A DNA stretch of 64,000 bases from positions 5,270,001-5,334,000 of the forward strand of contig OX377204.1 of the NCBI GenBank assembly GCA_947396885.1, written 5' to 3'. This document shows positions 43,701-53,006 of this stretch, piece after piece. This stretch comes from Heligmosomoides polygyrus polygyrus (Eukaryota > Nematoda > Chromadorea > Rhabditida > Heligmosomidae). Both the position numbers and the translations under genes were made by a program. The notes below the pieces were generated by a model that was not told the origin of the DNA, ran no database searches, and saw only the letters and a program-made list of their open reading frames with translations. Each line of letters begins with the position of its first letter. The first letter of the stretch is position 1.

Positions 43701-43779
43701 GCGTTTGATCGTGCGAAGTGGCGTCATCATACCAGAAGAGCGGACCCCGCTGCTAAGCGGGACAAACGCTGAAGAATAA
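40750..43779 (+). CDS. RTE endonuclease/reverse transcriptase
   Basis: About 1009 residues from the ATG at 40750; an in-frame GTG lies 15 bases upstream. N-terminal apurinic-type endonuclease: LNVGTL (metal-binding Asn region, ~residue 70), AVQETRW (Glu, ~97), SAYAPQTG (~165), AGDLNGHVG (~201), IDFIL and TQHRPL (~293). Reverse transcriptase: YRPIRLLSHSMKIFERIV (~590), LAFLDLEKAFDRV (~655), GVHQGSALSPLLF (~717), LLYADDVML with the catalytic YADD (~745), GLKLNVQKSEYL, and a C-terminal region with MYGAECW and RLRWYGHVLR. No frameshift or stop and key catalytic motifs present, so the element may be active. The family acts by target-primed reverse transcription. It resembles the RTE proteins often misannotated as craniofacial development protein 2. 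Confidence 0.96.
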   Translation: MEIPCHITWLMALTVCRDNATASAGADAHSQSPASVRSMRGSLMRGRHRGATEQVQKSRNVSRTRVATLNVGTLTGRPCELVEALERRRIDLCAVQETRWSCCKSRDIGRGFKAILCGSPRTTSGVGVVVSERFRDAIASVERFSDRLMKVVVAAEQRMYHFFSAYAPQTGCSERAKDEFWTLLDEKTAEVPPEDAVVVAGDLNGHVGTAKDGYSCHGGFGYGARNADGERILEYADSHNLTIANTMFRKRDSHLVSFYSGNTKTQIDFILIKHRDRRLVTDAKVVPYETVATQHRPLICTLKIAPPRLRQVERCGPSRIKWWRMKEKDAAVVARIRLPTVTNVEETWKRATDSILQAARSELGMTKPGRRKIEKQTWLWTDDVKEKVKEKKRLYHAFLSDKTADNWRMYQEAKRAAKKAVAVAKASHYEYVNEKLETRDGERQLYRLAKARHRQSEDIEKFFGINDENGHLLMNRKRAMERWHDYFERISTVEFAHPPIPCVPPTHGPVQKITVEETEAALKKMKPGKATGPDDIAAELWNSRCWNPAEWLTKFFNQVVAEKKVPGSWQQSTTIPIWKKKGSPADCTSYRPIRLLSHSMKIFERIVDGRIREIVRLSTNQCGFVAGCGTIDAIHAVRLLVERHREKQKPLHLAFLDLEKAFDRVPREVIWYALRQHGVPEELIEWVRILYSCPKSQVRAPAGTSTEFPICVGVHQGSALSPLLFIVVMDAISRDLQKPAPWTLLYADDVMLASEDKAELERQVQAWCDRLAAFGLKLNVQKSEYLTTDVNETGSIEINGTALVRATHFKYLGSAIASDGSLTCEVNSRVSAAWSKWRSMTGVLCDRKIPERLKSKIYRTVVRPVAMYGAECWPATKEVESRLSVMETKMLRWTAGVTRLDHVRNVSVRQRFGVAPIADKLREARLRWYGHVLRADGDTVRKIGLNIDVPGKRPKGRPRQRWLDTLHVDLKEAGIHPDVSTPIKRLIVRSGVIIPEERTPLLSGTNAEE

Positions 43780-44609
43780 GAAGAAGGTGCTGAGGTTCGT
43801 CATTAAGGTGAATGACCTTGCTACCGTCGATTAGCCAACTTCCTGATCTTATCCTTCCAGAACTGCTTGGGCCTGGTGCAGATCCACTACTCGTTATGAT
43901 TGTCGAGGTCTGCTTGGGTCCTTGTAGCCCTTCCGACCATGAAGTCCTATAGGCTGAAGAAGTAGTGGTAGTCGCATGGAGAGAAGTCCAGCGAATACGG
44001 TGGGTGAGGCATGTGAGCGTAGCCCAGCTGAGCAAGCCTGTCCGTGGTCACTTTTGCCCCGATGGGGTGCGGCGTTGTCGAAGAGGAGGACCTTCTTGAA
44101 GCGCTGAGACCGAATAAGTGCGAATCGCCGGTCCATCTCCTCTAGTTCGTTCACCATGGCCTTGGAGTCCATCGTCGTGCTTTTGGAAAACAGCCTCCAG
44201 TGTACGGTCCATGGCCGCAGACTCAAAAGCTGTGAAGGTGCTTCTCGCCGTGAACATCCCGCCGAACGAGGGTCAGTAACAGGTCACCAGGCTTCACCCG
44301 GACTCGCTGCTTGGCAGGGTTAAGGTAAAAGACGTACTTCTCATCTTGCGTGAGTATTGAGTCCAGGCTGCTCGGGGTTGGGAATTGGGCGAGATTTGAG
44401 CGACAAGGTCGGCTCGTCAGACCGGGGTTTCGGCATGAGAGAGACTGGGGTTTTGACATGCCCGTGAAAAGGGCGAAAGTGGTCACTTCCCAGGTGGCCT
44501 TCAGTAAGTAGCAAACAAACATACAAAGACGAGAAACACGACACCGGGCTTCAGTCACGACATATATGGGCACGGGATGGAGAGTCTCATTACTTTTGGA
44601 CACCCCAAT

Positions 44610-45460
44610 ATATGTACACCTCGAAGGACTATTTATATATTTATTTAGTCGCAAAATTTTATTCATATTGAGTTTTCTGGTTTGAAAAAGTTTAGCAGGA
44701 GATGACTAGTTTGTGTAAATCCCAAAGAAAGAAAATTAAATACCTTAGTCTACCGCGGTGGAACTGCTGATGAACCGTAAACGAAGCGCGACAAGACGAC
44801 CATATTAGGTGGCCTTTACGAATGCTCTTTCGCTCAACAGGTGAAACCCCTTTTTCTGAACACAGCACCCCTTTGTCTCGTTTCGTCATACAGACCTGAT
44901 TGGAACTTGATGAGGTTTCACACAGTTTAAGCCACGGCAATTAAACACTTGCAAGGGGTACAATTTCTCTGAACCTCAGCTAGGAGCTCGCAGCATTTGT
45001 TAAACTTCTGCAAATTAACTGCCAGTCTCGAGGGAATAAAAGTAAGCCATAACCTTGTTTCTGAGAGGAGAGCCCTGGAGACGGTGGAGCCCGTCACTGT
45101 CGCCGAGGCGCGTTGATTTGAGTTCGATTTCGAGAACAGGGGACTAACTTCTTCCTCTGATGTCTACGCATAAAATTTGCTTGAATTGGACGTAGCATTT
45201 ATTTCTTATAGGAATTGAATCTCCTCTGAATTTAATCTAACAATTCGCATCCAACAATCCTGATTAGGACGGCTGGGAATTTTCGATAAAACTCACAAAA
45301 CGCTCGCTTTACAGGTTGTCGCGCCCACTCGATTGATTCTGTCGGGCCAATATGCACTGTTCAACTCTACTGAGATTCATATGCCAAAAGATAGAGCTCG
45401 AGCTGGTGAGCTCCAATATGTGTTTATTTTCACAAATACTTGATTTGAAAAAAGGTCATT
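44610..45460. other. Intron, no supported feature
   Basis: Some open minus-strand frames (44692-44940) without splice support. Confidence 0.4.
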
Positions 45461-45462
45461 TA

Positions 45463-45496
45463 AAAAGCCGCTTTGGAACCCTCCAAAGCGGCTTTT
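45463..45496. repeat. Perfect 15-bp hairpin
   Basis: AAAAGCCGCTTTGGA (45463-45477), 4-base loop ACCC, TCCAAAGCGGCTTTT (45482-45496). Fully complementary. Confidence 0.9.
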
Positions 45497-45583
45497 CGAC
45501 AGTTGATCAATCAAAGGACATGCGCGGTACTGTAGAGGTAGAGGGTTAATTAATAATTAATTAACGTTAATTAATCTCTTGAT

Positions 45584-45625
45584 GGGTGCGCCACGCATTC
45601 CACTTCTACGAGGTTTCCGTGTGAT
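45584..45625 (-). mobile_element. SINE body fragment
   Basis: GGGTGCGCCACGCATTCCACTTCTACGAGG corresponds to the distal body in reverse; it is followed by a TTCCGTGTGATGTACTCCAT tandem pair (45625-45660). Confidence 0.6.
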
Positions 45626-45924
45626 GTACTCCATGCTTCCGCGTGATGTACTCCATACTCTATTCTGTATTTCCAAGGATGGTACTCTTCCCCTGTTTGC
45701 TACTGGCTGCGCTTTTCATCGGAGCACGCCCTTCTCGAGCATTTTGAATAAATAAGTAAATAAACAGTCAAATAATTAAATGTCTGACTTATTTGTTTCC
45801 CGTGACCAACCGATTTACAATTCAGCATTTTGACACTAATAGGCAAAATTTTTATTAAAAGTCGATCCTTGAGGGGCGAAATGCCTGGACGACATAAGCG
45901 CAACCTGAAATGTGAATCGATCCG

Positions 45925-45972
45925 TTGAGTAGACGAGAGCCGGCACCTGATCCCACTGCACTACATGTTGCC
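45925..45972 (-). mobile_element. SINE head fragment
   Basis: GAGAGCCGGCACCTGATCCCACTGCACTACATG resembles the A-box end of the head in reverse. Short and therefore tentative. Confidence 0.4.
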
Positions 45973-46089
45973 ATTAACCACTTGCTCTGCTTATAGCTCG
46001 TTTGCATGCCCAGGAATGGTAAAAATAGCTGATTTCAAACACTTGGATCTAGGGAGTTCTGCAGTCAACTCTCGAAGGGATCTGTTGAT

Positions 46090-46091
46090 CT

Positions 46092-46122
<31 letters not shown>

Positions 46123-46123
46123 G
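46090..46123. repeat. (TTTA)n microsatellite
   Basis: About eight perfect TTTA units. Confidence 0.95.
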
Positions 46124-46534
46124 TGTATGTGGTAATCCGCGCAAAAAAACAACACCAAAAATCAACACAGAACACAGTGAATATACGCAGAAAATAGGAA
46201 GGCACAATTAGTTCACCAAAATACGAATAAAAACCAAATTGCTAAGGATCTTTCTGGAGATACGTGTCATTGAGGATTTTGCCATGCTTTACGGAATTTG
46301 GTAACCCATTTTTCTTCGAGAATTTTAGGATTTTATTGCCTCATGAGTCTTGATCTTGAGGCCGGTCAAATCTATGGCTCGGAATGCGTTCCTCTCGTCG
46401 CGTTCGTCTCGTCCTAAATCTCTTCAGTTTTACTTTTCCATTAATTTTCTCTGGAATTTATTTAACGAGTGCTTTTGCTTCTTACTACTACCAACGAATT
46501 TTAGAGTTCATCCAAGGAGATACTTTTCCAGAAT

Positions 46535-46603
46535 ATGAGTCATAACCATAAAATGCTACTTTTCCTTTCTTCGAAAGAGTAGCATTTCATGTTTATGACT
46601 CAT
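46535..46603. repeat. 30-bp inverted repeat (hairpin)
   Basis: Arms from ATGAGTCATAACCATAAAAT (46535) and from the complement ATGAGTCATAAACATGAAAT (ending 46603), continuing into TGCTACT. About three mismatches, small loop around CTTTCTTCGAA. Confidence 0.8.
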
Positions 46604-46740
46604 AGTTCGGAGAATTTGTTTTTTTAAATCTCTGCCCTTTCCCGGTTCAGAAACGGAACCAACCGTAACGACCAGAGCACACCCTAGATTCCTCGATATC
46701 TGCCTGCTATATTTTAAGTTTATCGCCGTTCTAGGCACAG

Positions 46741-46815
46741 GCGGTCTCGGAGGGATTCCTCGATCGTGCGTCATCGGCTCTTTTTCGTGCCTTTTCCGAG
46801 ACGACTTCTCCGCAT
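46741..46815 (+). CDS. Candidate exon (25 aa)
   Basis: Acceptor CGTTCTAGGCACAG, donor CCGCAT|GTAATG, phase 0/0: AVSEGFLDRASSALFRAFSE TTSPH. Phase-compatible with the next candidate at 47074. Could belong to a gene nested in the giant intron or be cassette exons of the coiled-coil gene. A 120-residue minus-strand frame overlaps (46556-46918), so orientation is uncertain. Confidence 0.3.
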
Positions 46816-47073
46816 GTAATGAATTTCGTTGTTCTATGATAGTGACATGACGATGTGTGGCGGCGGCGGCGGCCGCGTAACGATCATCCGACCGGTTGTG
46901 GTGGAGAACACTGACCATCCATCCGGTCGCCGGTGACGCCCAGACTCAACGTGATGGCGCTCTCTTATCCATCTAAGTCCCATGATGTCCTTGGCATGTG
47001 CTTGTATTGGACTGTTTAGACTTTCGTTGGTTTTTTTTGGCTTGGAATTATCCTCATTTCGATTCTTATGCAG

Positions 47074-47250
47074 GACGGTGGACCACATCCGGAAATATTA
47101 CTGGAGCGATGGATTTTACATAGTTCCTTCAGGCGCAATACGGATACGGTGTGCCCTTATAACGACAAATTTTTCGGCTCTATCCTAGTGGGAAGCGACA
47201 ACCGTAACTTGTCATTTGCGGATGTTACCTCACACAACCATATCCCCTAA
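47074..47250 (+). CDS. Candidate exon with ILLERW motif
   Basis: Acceptor GATTCTTATGCAG. Open for 58 codons to a stop: DGGPHPEILLERWILHSSFR, RNTDT, then VCPYNDKFFGSILVGSDNRN. A donor GATACG|GTGTGC would end the exon after NTDT. Protein-like composition; no family recognised. Confidence 0.35.
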   Translation, partial: DGGPHPEILLERWILHSSFRRNTDTVCPYNDKFFGSILVGSDNRNLSFADVTSHNHIP

Positions 47251-47304
47251 TTTTAAATGAAACCTGCGTATCATGGAGTTGCAGCTGAAGCTCTCGCAAA
47301 GACT

Positions 47305-47611
47305 TAAGCAAGTGATTAAAGGATAAAGGACGGCGCTACTCAATCCCTTTGGGATGCGCCATGCATTCTACTTCTACGGGATATCGTGGGGGCAATTTGA
47401 ATGCGTATTTGGCCTTACAATGACCCGCGGTGGCCAGCTGATGAACAAGTCAGCGCGTTACGTCAGGTCTGGTACCAATTCGCTGACCTAGGAGAAATAG
47501 AAGGCTTTGTTGACCTGGGCGGGGAATCTGAACCAGGAACTTGGTATCGGGTGCACGCGACAGACGGCGCCTCCTCCGACTGCGCCACACGTGCTCATAA
47601 GCAAGTGATTA
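47305..47611 (-). mobile_element. Full-length tRNA-derived SINE with 14-bp TSD
   Basis: Element about 47319-47597. TAAGCAAGTGATTA at 47305-47318 and 47598-47611, identical. A deletion in the middle body (GCGCGTTACGTCAGGTCTGG) distinguishes it. Confidence 0.95.
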
Positions 47612-47849
47612 TGGATACAATTGGCTAGATCGGAAGGAGGGGCGTGGAATTAGGATAGATCCAATTTTCCTGCTTTTTTCATACTTGAACTTACTATCCT
47701 AGCGTAATCCTAGTGTGGAGGTTGATCTCCGCTGGGAAAACGAAGTATTCGCAATGGTATTTTAAAAAAAATTCCAGCATACGAGGTACTGCACCCCACT
47801 GTACCCGTATTGCTCCCTCTTTCAGCAGCTTCATAGGCTGCTCCCACTG

Positions 47850-48207
47850 AGAACGCGCGTAACGCAGTCGGAGATGGCACCGCACTGGCTCTGGCCTCCA
47901 CTTTAATCAAGGTTTTTGGCTCAGGTCCCGCTCAGGCCAACCAAGCTTCCATCATTCGGCCTGGACGGACCCAGGGTCGATGAATTGGAGAAGGTTCCGG
48001 CTGTCACGTGCGTCCGATACCAGATTTCGGATTTCCAGCCGAAGACAACTGAGCCCTTCATCTCTCCAGGATCGATGAATTGGTCTCGGACTTGTTTGCG
48101 ATAGATAAAATGATGTCTTGTCCACCTTCTTATCACACCAATGCATTGTATAGGCCAAATATGCATTCAAATCACCTCCATGTTGAAGGATACAGCGTAA
48201 ATGGCAG
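47850..48207 (+). mobile_element. Composite SINE with two heads
   Basis: A first head (CGTAACGCAGTCGGAGATGG, B box GGCTCAGGTCCCG) with the start of a body is followed near 47985 by a second head-like segment (GGCTGTCACGTGCGTCCGATACCAG), then the rest of the body. It looks like one SINE inserted in, or recombined with, another. Confidence 0.7.
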
Positions 48208-48441
48208 TGTCAGTCAATCCGTTTTGGAACGAACTACGCATTTTATCTCTACAACGTGTCGTGGAGGCTACAGGAGTTTTGAAGCCCATGGACAAGCCAG
48301 TGTTTTATCCTTCCCGGACAAGTATCGTACCTATTCACTGACCCCGTAGGAGGGGAAGGCTTGATTGGCCTGGGCGGGGAATCCGAACCAGGAACCTGCA
48401 TGCAACAGCCGGTACCTCTTCCGACTTCGCTACACGTGCCC
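48208..48441 (-). mobile_element. tRNA-derived SINE facing the preceding copy
   Basis: Body and head in reverse, ending CTTCGCTACACGTGCCC. Lies tail-to-tail against the composite copy, forming an inverted pair. Confidence 0.85.
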
Positions 48442-48579
48442 ATAGTTGCATAATGCGGCAATAAAATGGTTTGTACATGATTTCTTGTCTTTCTTCATTT
48501 TTTATCACGAACACTGCAATTCAAACTTGATCTGATATACCGACAGCTACATATTTACTCCATTCCGATTTTTCAATCA

Positions 48580-49080
48580 CCACCACCAATTTTTTCTTCT
48601 AATACTGATAATATTAATGCTTCTGCTGCTTCTACTTCTACTTCCTCTTTTTTCTTCATTTTGTTTTCATGGATCCATAGATTGGCAGCGCAACTATGTA
48701 GGAGAAAGCGGCAAGGTTTCCCATGAAGTAATTTTAACAAGAGGCCTTCACGGGAAACAGAATCTTTCCGCCTCAAAGTGAGGATGTCTTCGTGCTCGGC
48801 TCAAATTTTCTGTGCTATATAGCTTACCTGTTATAAAAGATATCCTTAATCCTTAATTCCGCTGTTGTCCGTGTAGATTTTCGTACTAGCTAGCTTCGCT
48901 TTACCGGTACCTCTTCGTTCGCTACTGCATTGTGAACGATGCGACCGGCAAAGTGTATAATTGAAACCAGTTCTTTGGCACGCAAAGCAAGTCGTAAGTT
49001 CGACAAAAAACAGCAAATGGAGCACCCATAAGAGAATGGTGTGGAACACCTTCTGGACTTTGGATTCCGTTTACGACGGG
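48580..49080. other. Intron, no supported feature
   Basis: Pyrimidine-rich CTTCTACTTCTACTTCCTC run near 48625; no exon identified. Confidence 0.4.
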
Positions 49081-49083
49081 CAT

Positions 49084-49380
49084 TGTTAAAGGATAAGAGG
49101 ATGAAAGACGGCGTTACTCAACCCCCTTTGGGATACGCCAATTCTATTACTTCTACGGGATGTCGTCGAATGCATATTTGGCCTTACAATGGTTAGCAGT
49201 GGCCAGCCGATGAACAAGTCAGCGCTCTATCCTTCGCAGACAAGTCTGGTACCAATTCACCGACCGTGGAGGGATGGAAGGCTTGGATGGCCTGGGCGGG
49301 AAATCCGAGCCAGGAGCCTAGTATTGGGTGCAGGCGACAGCCGGAACCTCCTCAAACTGCGCTCCACCCGCCCTGTTAAA
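49084..49380 (-). mobile_element. tRNA-derived SINE, first of tandem pair
   Basis: Tail GGATAAGAGGATGAAAG, body with a 12-bp deletion around ATGTCGTCGAATGC, and head CACCCGCCC. Flanked by TGTTAAA at 49084-49090 and 49374-49380. Confidence 0.9.
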
Positions 49381-49660
49381 GGATAAGAGGATAAAAGACG
49401 GCGTTACTCAATCCCCTTTGGGATGCGCCACGAATACTTCTACGGGATGTCGTCGAATGTGTATTTGGCCATACAATGACTTGTGGTAGCCAGCCGATGG
49501 ATAAGTCAGTGCTTTACCCTTCCCAAACAAGCCTGGTACCAAGGCACCGACCCCGGATGGGAGGCTTGGATGGCCTGGACGAGAATCCGAACCAAGAGCC
49601 TGGTATTGGGTGCACGTGAGAGCCGGTACCTCCTCCGACTGCGCTATATGTGCCCTCCAG
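49381..49660 (-). mobile_element. tRNA-derived SINE, second of tandem pair
   Basis: Begins directly after TGTTAAA with the same tail (GGATAAGAGGATAAAAG) and carries the same ATGTCGTCGAATG deletion as its neighbour. The two copies are therefore more related to each other than to others. Confidence 0.9.
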
Positions 49661-49664
49661 GCAT

Positions 49665-50180
49665 CGTTAGACTTTTATAATTGCTAACTATGATAGTTCT
49701 AGGAATAAAGCACTGATATGTATATCGGCTCGTCGACTGTCTAGGACAACTGGTCAGACCGTCTCACATTGTAACGCACCCTACATAGAGTACTGCGCAT
49801 GGAACGCTCTTAACAGGGACTGATTAGCCCCGATCTTTATCCTTCACCTTTCACCCCTCTCAGCCTTGACACCGTGACGTCGTGGCTGACAGCGGTGGAC
49901 ACGACCGTGTTTTAGCTCTTCCACTAACACCGCTGACGATCGAAATTTAACGAGAAACGTCCTTAATGGGTTTAGAAGAGAACGCTGATGCTATCATCTA
50001 TGTTTTCGATGTGCATCTACGTTCCGCTTGACCATTGCAATTCATTTTAAAAGATTTCTATTCGTTCTCTGCTCCTTTTTCATCAAGTAAGTTTGGTGAC
50101 AACCCATATTATCGGTGCTTCTTGGTTACTTTATTATTACCTTTTTTTGCAGATACATTTATTCAGTGGTTATCCAAGGT
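49665..50180. other. Intron, no recognisable feature
   Basis: A GC-rich patch (49850-49935) has no reading frame of note. Confidence 0.4.
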
Positions 50181-50186
50181 CGTAGT

Positions 50187-50560
50187 GGTGTAAACAGGAT
50201 GTTGGTACAGCAGTCGGTTGCCATTTCCAGCGTGTATTCCGGCTTAAGATTCTTGGTACGGATCCCTTCCATGACTACCAAGTCTCTCATCCTTCCGTGG
50301 TTGGTGAACTAGCAACAAACTTGTCGGGGAAGATTAAAATTATTTTTTATTCATTGAATAATTACATCATTTTGTTTATTTTTATTTATTTACTTACATT
50401 ATTTATTAGTTGTTTCTTATTTATTCCTTAAGTTGCTTACTTGTATAAGGGCTACCTAGTTCTACGTATAGGCAAGGTAGGCACTCAAATTGTCTCACCG
50501 ACATCCCGTAGATGTATGATGCGTGGCGCATCCCAAAGGTATTGGTTTACGTCCACTTTT
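50187..50560 (+). mobile_element. tRNA-derived SINE interrupted by AT-rich insertion
   Basis: Head and first body half at 50187-50335 (TACAGCAGTCGG, TTCTTGGTACGGATCCC, GAACTAGCAACAAACTTGTC). Then about 110 bp of TTTATT-rich sequence, then the second body half at 50460-50560 (GACATCCCGTAGATGTATGATGCGTGG). Confidence 0.75.
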
Positions 50561-50689
50561 CTACCTTCTATTCTTTTCTCTGTTAAAATGTCAAAATTAC
50601 TTATTTAAGGACTTTGGAATACCCGTTATAAATTAAGCATAGAAACAGTGCTCGCTTCTACTTTCATTTGAGGGCTGCTAAAGTTAAGA

Positions 50690-50985
50690 GCTGCGTGACA
50701 GTGCAGTGTGAGGAAGCATCTGCTGTCGTGCGAACCCAGAATCAGCTGTCTTGGTTCGGATTCTGCCTAAGCCAACGAAATCTTCTATCCGTCTTGGGTC
50801 GTTGAATCGGTACCATACTTGGCTGGAGGAGCTAAAGCTCTGATTTCTCCATCGGGTGACTACTGAAAGTCGTTGTATCGGCCAGGCATTCAACTTGCCT
50901 TCACTTCGTCGTCCGTAGAAGTATAATTGAACGCACGGCGCATTCTAATGAAGATGATTAGCGCCGTATTCTATCTGTATTTTGG
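50690..50985 (+). mobile_element. tRNA-derived SINE, old copy
   Basis: Head with GTGACAGTGCAGTGTGAGG and B box TGGTTCGGATTCTGCC; body landmarks in order to CGGCGCATTC. Confidence 0.82.
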
Positions 50986-51065
50986 TGATGGTATAATCTT
51001 ATAAATTGAATAAACTGTTCACATTAATTTATTTTTATTGGTTAGATTCATTCAGATTCGTGTTT

Positions 51066-51305
51066 CATTCGGATGCAGCGCTGTCGGAGAAGGTGTCAGA
51101 CGCGCGCTTCCCGAGTAGAGGGTTTTGGTTCAGTTCCCGCCCTGTGAACGAAACCTTCTGCACCTTCAAGGTTATTTTATTGGTGCCAAACTTGCCTTAA
51201 AGGGGTGAAGCACTAATTTTTCTATTGATTGAGCACCGCAAGTCATTGTGTATGCAAAATCTTTTGCATCCCATAGAAGTTGAATGCATGGCGCATCCCC
51301 GGATC
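51066..51305 (+). mobile_element. tRNA-derived SINE, very diverged
   Basis: ATGCAGCGCTGTCGGAGAAGG head, B-box variant TGGTTCAGTTCCCGCCC, CACCGCAAGTCATTGTGTATG, and GAATGCATGGCGCATCCC end. It is the third SINE in series within 1.1 kb. Confidence 0.75.
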
Positions 51306-51956
51306 GTGTTTGGCACTTGCCTGCTTGCACCGTTTTAAGTACAGAGTACATCTAGCGTCGACTACATAGGTTTACACGCCGTTCCGCACGTTTCCTCGAC
51401 CGCAATTTCCTTGTTGTGATTTGACGAGGACTTCGCTTACCCAGTGAGCATCGGTCTTACTTAGACCTAACCACCTTCTGCCGATGAATTCCATGGAGTC
51501 GAGGGTTGATGTGCAGGCTTGCTCATCAACCCGCTATACTGTGGCGTGCGGCTGCTGCCATTGCGTCACTTATCGCGTCGGCGTCCTCGTGGATATTCGT
51601 TCGATGGGCAAACCGGTCGTGGGGCAGTGGTAATGGCGTTGCTTCATACGGAGGAGGTCGAGGGTTCGGTTCTCGTGCGTTGCTGCATTTTTGCACCACA
51701 TCCTGTAGTCCCTTCCCTAGGGTGGGTTTTGCGCTCTAAGAGCGACTCGCCCACGAAAACAGTTTCCACACGAGCAGCTTGGATCGCACACACCCCGGAG
51801 TCCCTTCCCTGGCCTGGTTCTGCGCTCGAGGAGTGCAGAACCGAGCTGCGGACTCCCCCTGGACGACGAAAACGACCTCCGATGACAACAGCTCGGTAAT
51901 GTAAGCAGGCGCTGACAGATGGCCACGGCAGCAAGTGGTTAGGTTTAATGGCTGTA

Positions 51957-52023
51957 GCGTCTCCACAACGTCGGCTTCCGGCATCTCCACAACGTCGGCT
52001 TAGCATCTCCACAACGTCGGCTT
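51957..52023. repeat. Three-unit tandem repeat
   Basis: TCTCCACAACGTCGGCTT three times with 5-7-bp spacers. It lies next to a GC-rich stretch (51500-51900) open in several frames with no recognised product. Confidence 0.85.
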
Positions 52024-52253
52024 CTCCTCCTTTTGTCACTGCGAGCACACGTAGTTTAGGAGAGATGGCTCCGCAGCAGTTCTCTATGTTTCTGGTCTGA
52101 TTTTCAAGAGCGGGTTTTGCGCCTGTACCGCAGCTTTTACCGTCCCTATGTAACCTGATTACTCCATACTTGATAAGTTTTCGACCCGTTCAGCTGCGAA
52201 CCAACTATTCAACCTACATCTTCCACATCAGATAGGTGATTCAAGTTTTTAAC

Positions 52254-52367
52254 CATTTTAAGGCCACTAATACGGCACTCAGCGATGGCCCAGCAATTAG
52301 CCGCTGTCGCCGAATCGGACACGCATTGATAAGCGTTTCCTTCGGATGCGCCCGTGATCCAGTTCTT
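52254..52367 (-). CDS. Candidate exon (38 aa)
   Basis: Acceptor GCTATCGCCGAACAG (complement of 52368-52382) and donor ATG|GTTAAA, phase 0/0: KNWITGASEGNAYQCVSDSA TAANCWAIAECRISGLKM. Cysteine-containing and protein-like. It would belong to a minus-strand gene inside the giant intron. No family recognised. Confidence 0.35.
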
Positions 52368-52811
52368 CTGTTCGGCGATAGCTAGCGATATGAATAAGTA
52401 GACACGCTGGATGTGATGGGAAAAGACAACAATGGCGCGTGACCAGTTGCTCCAGTTGTGTGGTCGTTTTGCCTGCAATTCGCGCGCCTGGTGTCTTCCT
52501 ACTTGAGGAAGCGAGTAGCTAAGAGCGTCATTCACCACTCTTCACGCAGCGAAGACTCATAGTCGGCGTGGAGGAAAGGCGCACAGCTGCTCCAATGGTT
52601 TCGAATGACGTGAGTCGTTCAGCATTCCAACTTAGAAACTATCCTGCTCTTAGATGGCACTAAAGGACCTTTTTTCAGCCTTCAGACCGTTTTTTAGCCT
52701 CCAGACGATTTTTGGAATCGAACATGAGTCATGTCTTTTTCTGTAACCTTCGACTGCTTCTTACCGAGACCGAAGCTGTTATGACGATGTTTTCTTTCGA
52801 TCAATACTCGA

Positions 52812-52881
52812 TCGCTAGGCGGGACTCGAACGCGCACCCCTGCTTACCGGACAGGATGCTATGCCACTACACCACCGGCGC
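52812..52881 (-). tRNA. tRNA-like sequence, probably pseudogene
   Basis: A box TGGTGTAGTGG and B box GGTTCGA-like GCGTTCGAGTCCCGC are present. The anticodon stem CCTGT/GCAGG closes a 7-base loop CCGGTAA, giving apparent anticodon GGT (Thr), but base 33 is C instead of U. The acceptor stem has only about five of seven pairs and the T stem one mismatch. It is not the SINE head, whose B box differs. Confidence 0.4.
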
Positions 52882-53006
52882 AGTTTTATCAGACGCAAGT
52901 GTTTTGATCGCAACAAACATCGTTATAATAGCTTGGAGATCATTTCGAGAAAAAAAAGCGACACGTGAAACGTTGCAGATGGCTCGTAGGCATAAATTCA
53001 CCTAGT

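Larger units (their letters stand above)
40638..43785 (+). mobile_element. Complete RTE-clade LINE (RTE-1 type)
   Basis: 3148 bp flanked by a perfect 19-bp duplication, GGTGCTGAGGTTCGTCATT, at 40619-40637 and 43786-43804. Structure: ribozyme-like 5' end, about 112-bp leader, one long ORF, and only GAAGAA between the stop codon and the right duplication. The very short 3' end of simple repeats is characteristic of RTE elements. It is inserted in mariner copy B, opposite to the mariner's orientation. The uninterrupted ORF and perfect duplication indicate recent insertion. Confidence 0.95.
40549..44608 (-). mobile_element. Internally deleted mariner, copy B, split by an RTE insertion
   Basis: Two parts: 40549-40637 and 43786-44608. 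The left part (AATGAGACAAATTCAGCAAATTTC) is the complement of the 3' end of copy A (15477-16373). The right part covers the rest, with TCTCATTACTTTTGGACACCCC at 44585-44606 as the other terminus and TA outside. Coding remnants include FKKVLLFDNAAPHRGK near 44095 and DEKYVFYLNPAKQRVRVKPG near 44320. Removing the LINE restores an element of about 0.89 kb, the same size and deletion as copy A. Confidence 0.88.

Noticed and set aside
40764..43730. Numerous minus-strand and alternate-frame ORFs of 90-200 residues
   Set aside because: Shadows of the RTE endonuclease/reverse transcriptase ORF.
51519..52048. Overlapping 126- and 134-codon ORFs on opposite strands
   Set aside because: A GC-rich stretch with short internal repeats is open on both strands; neither has an ATG plus splice or motif support.
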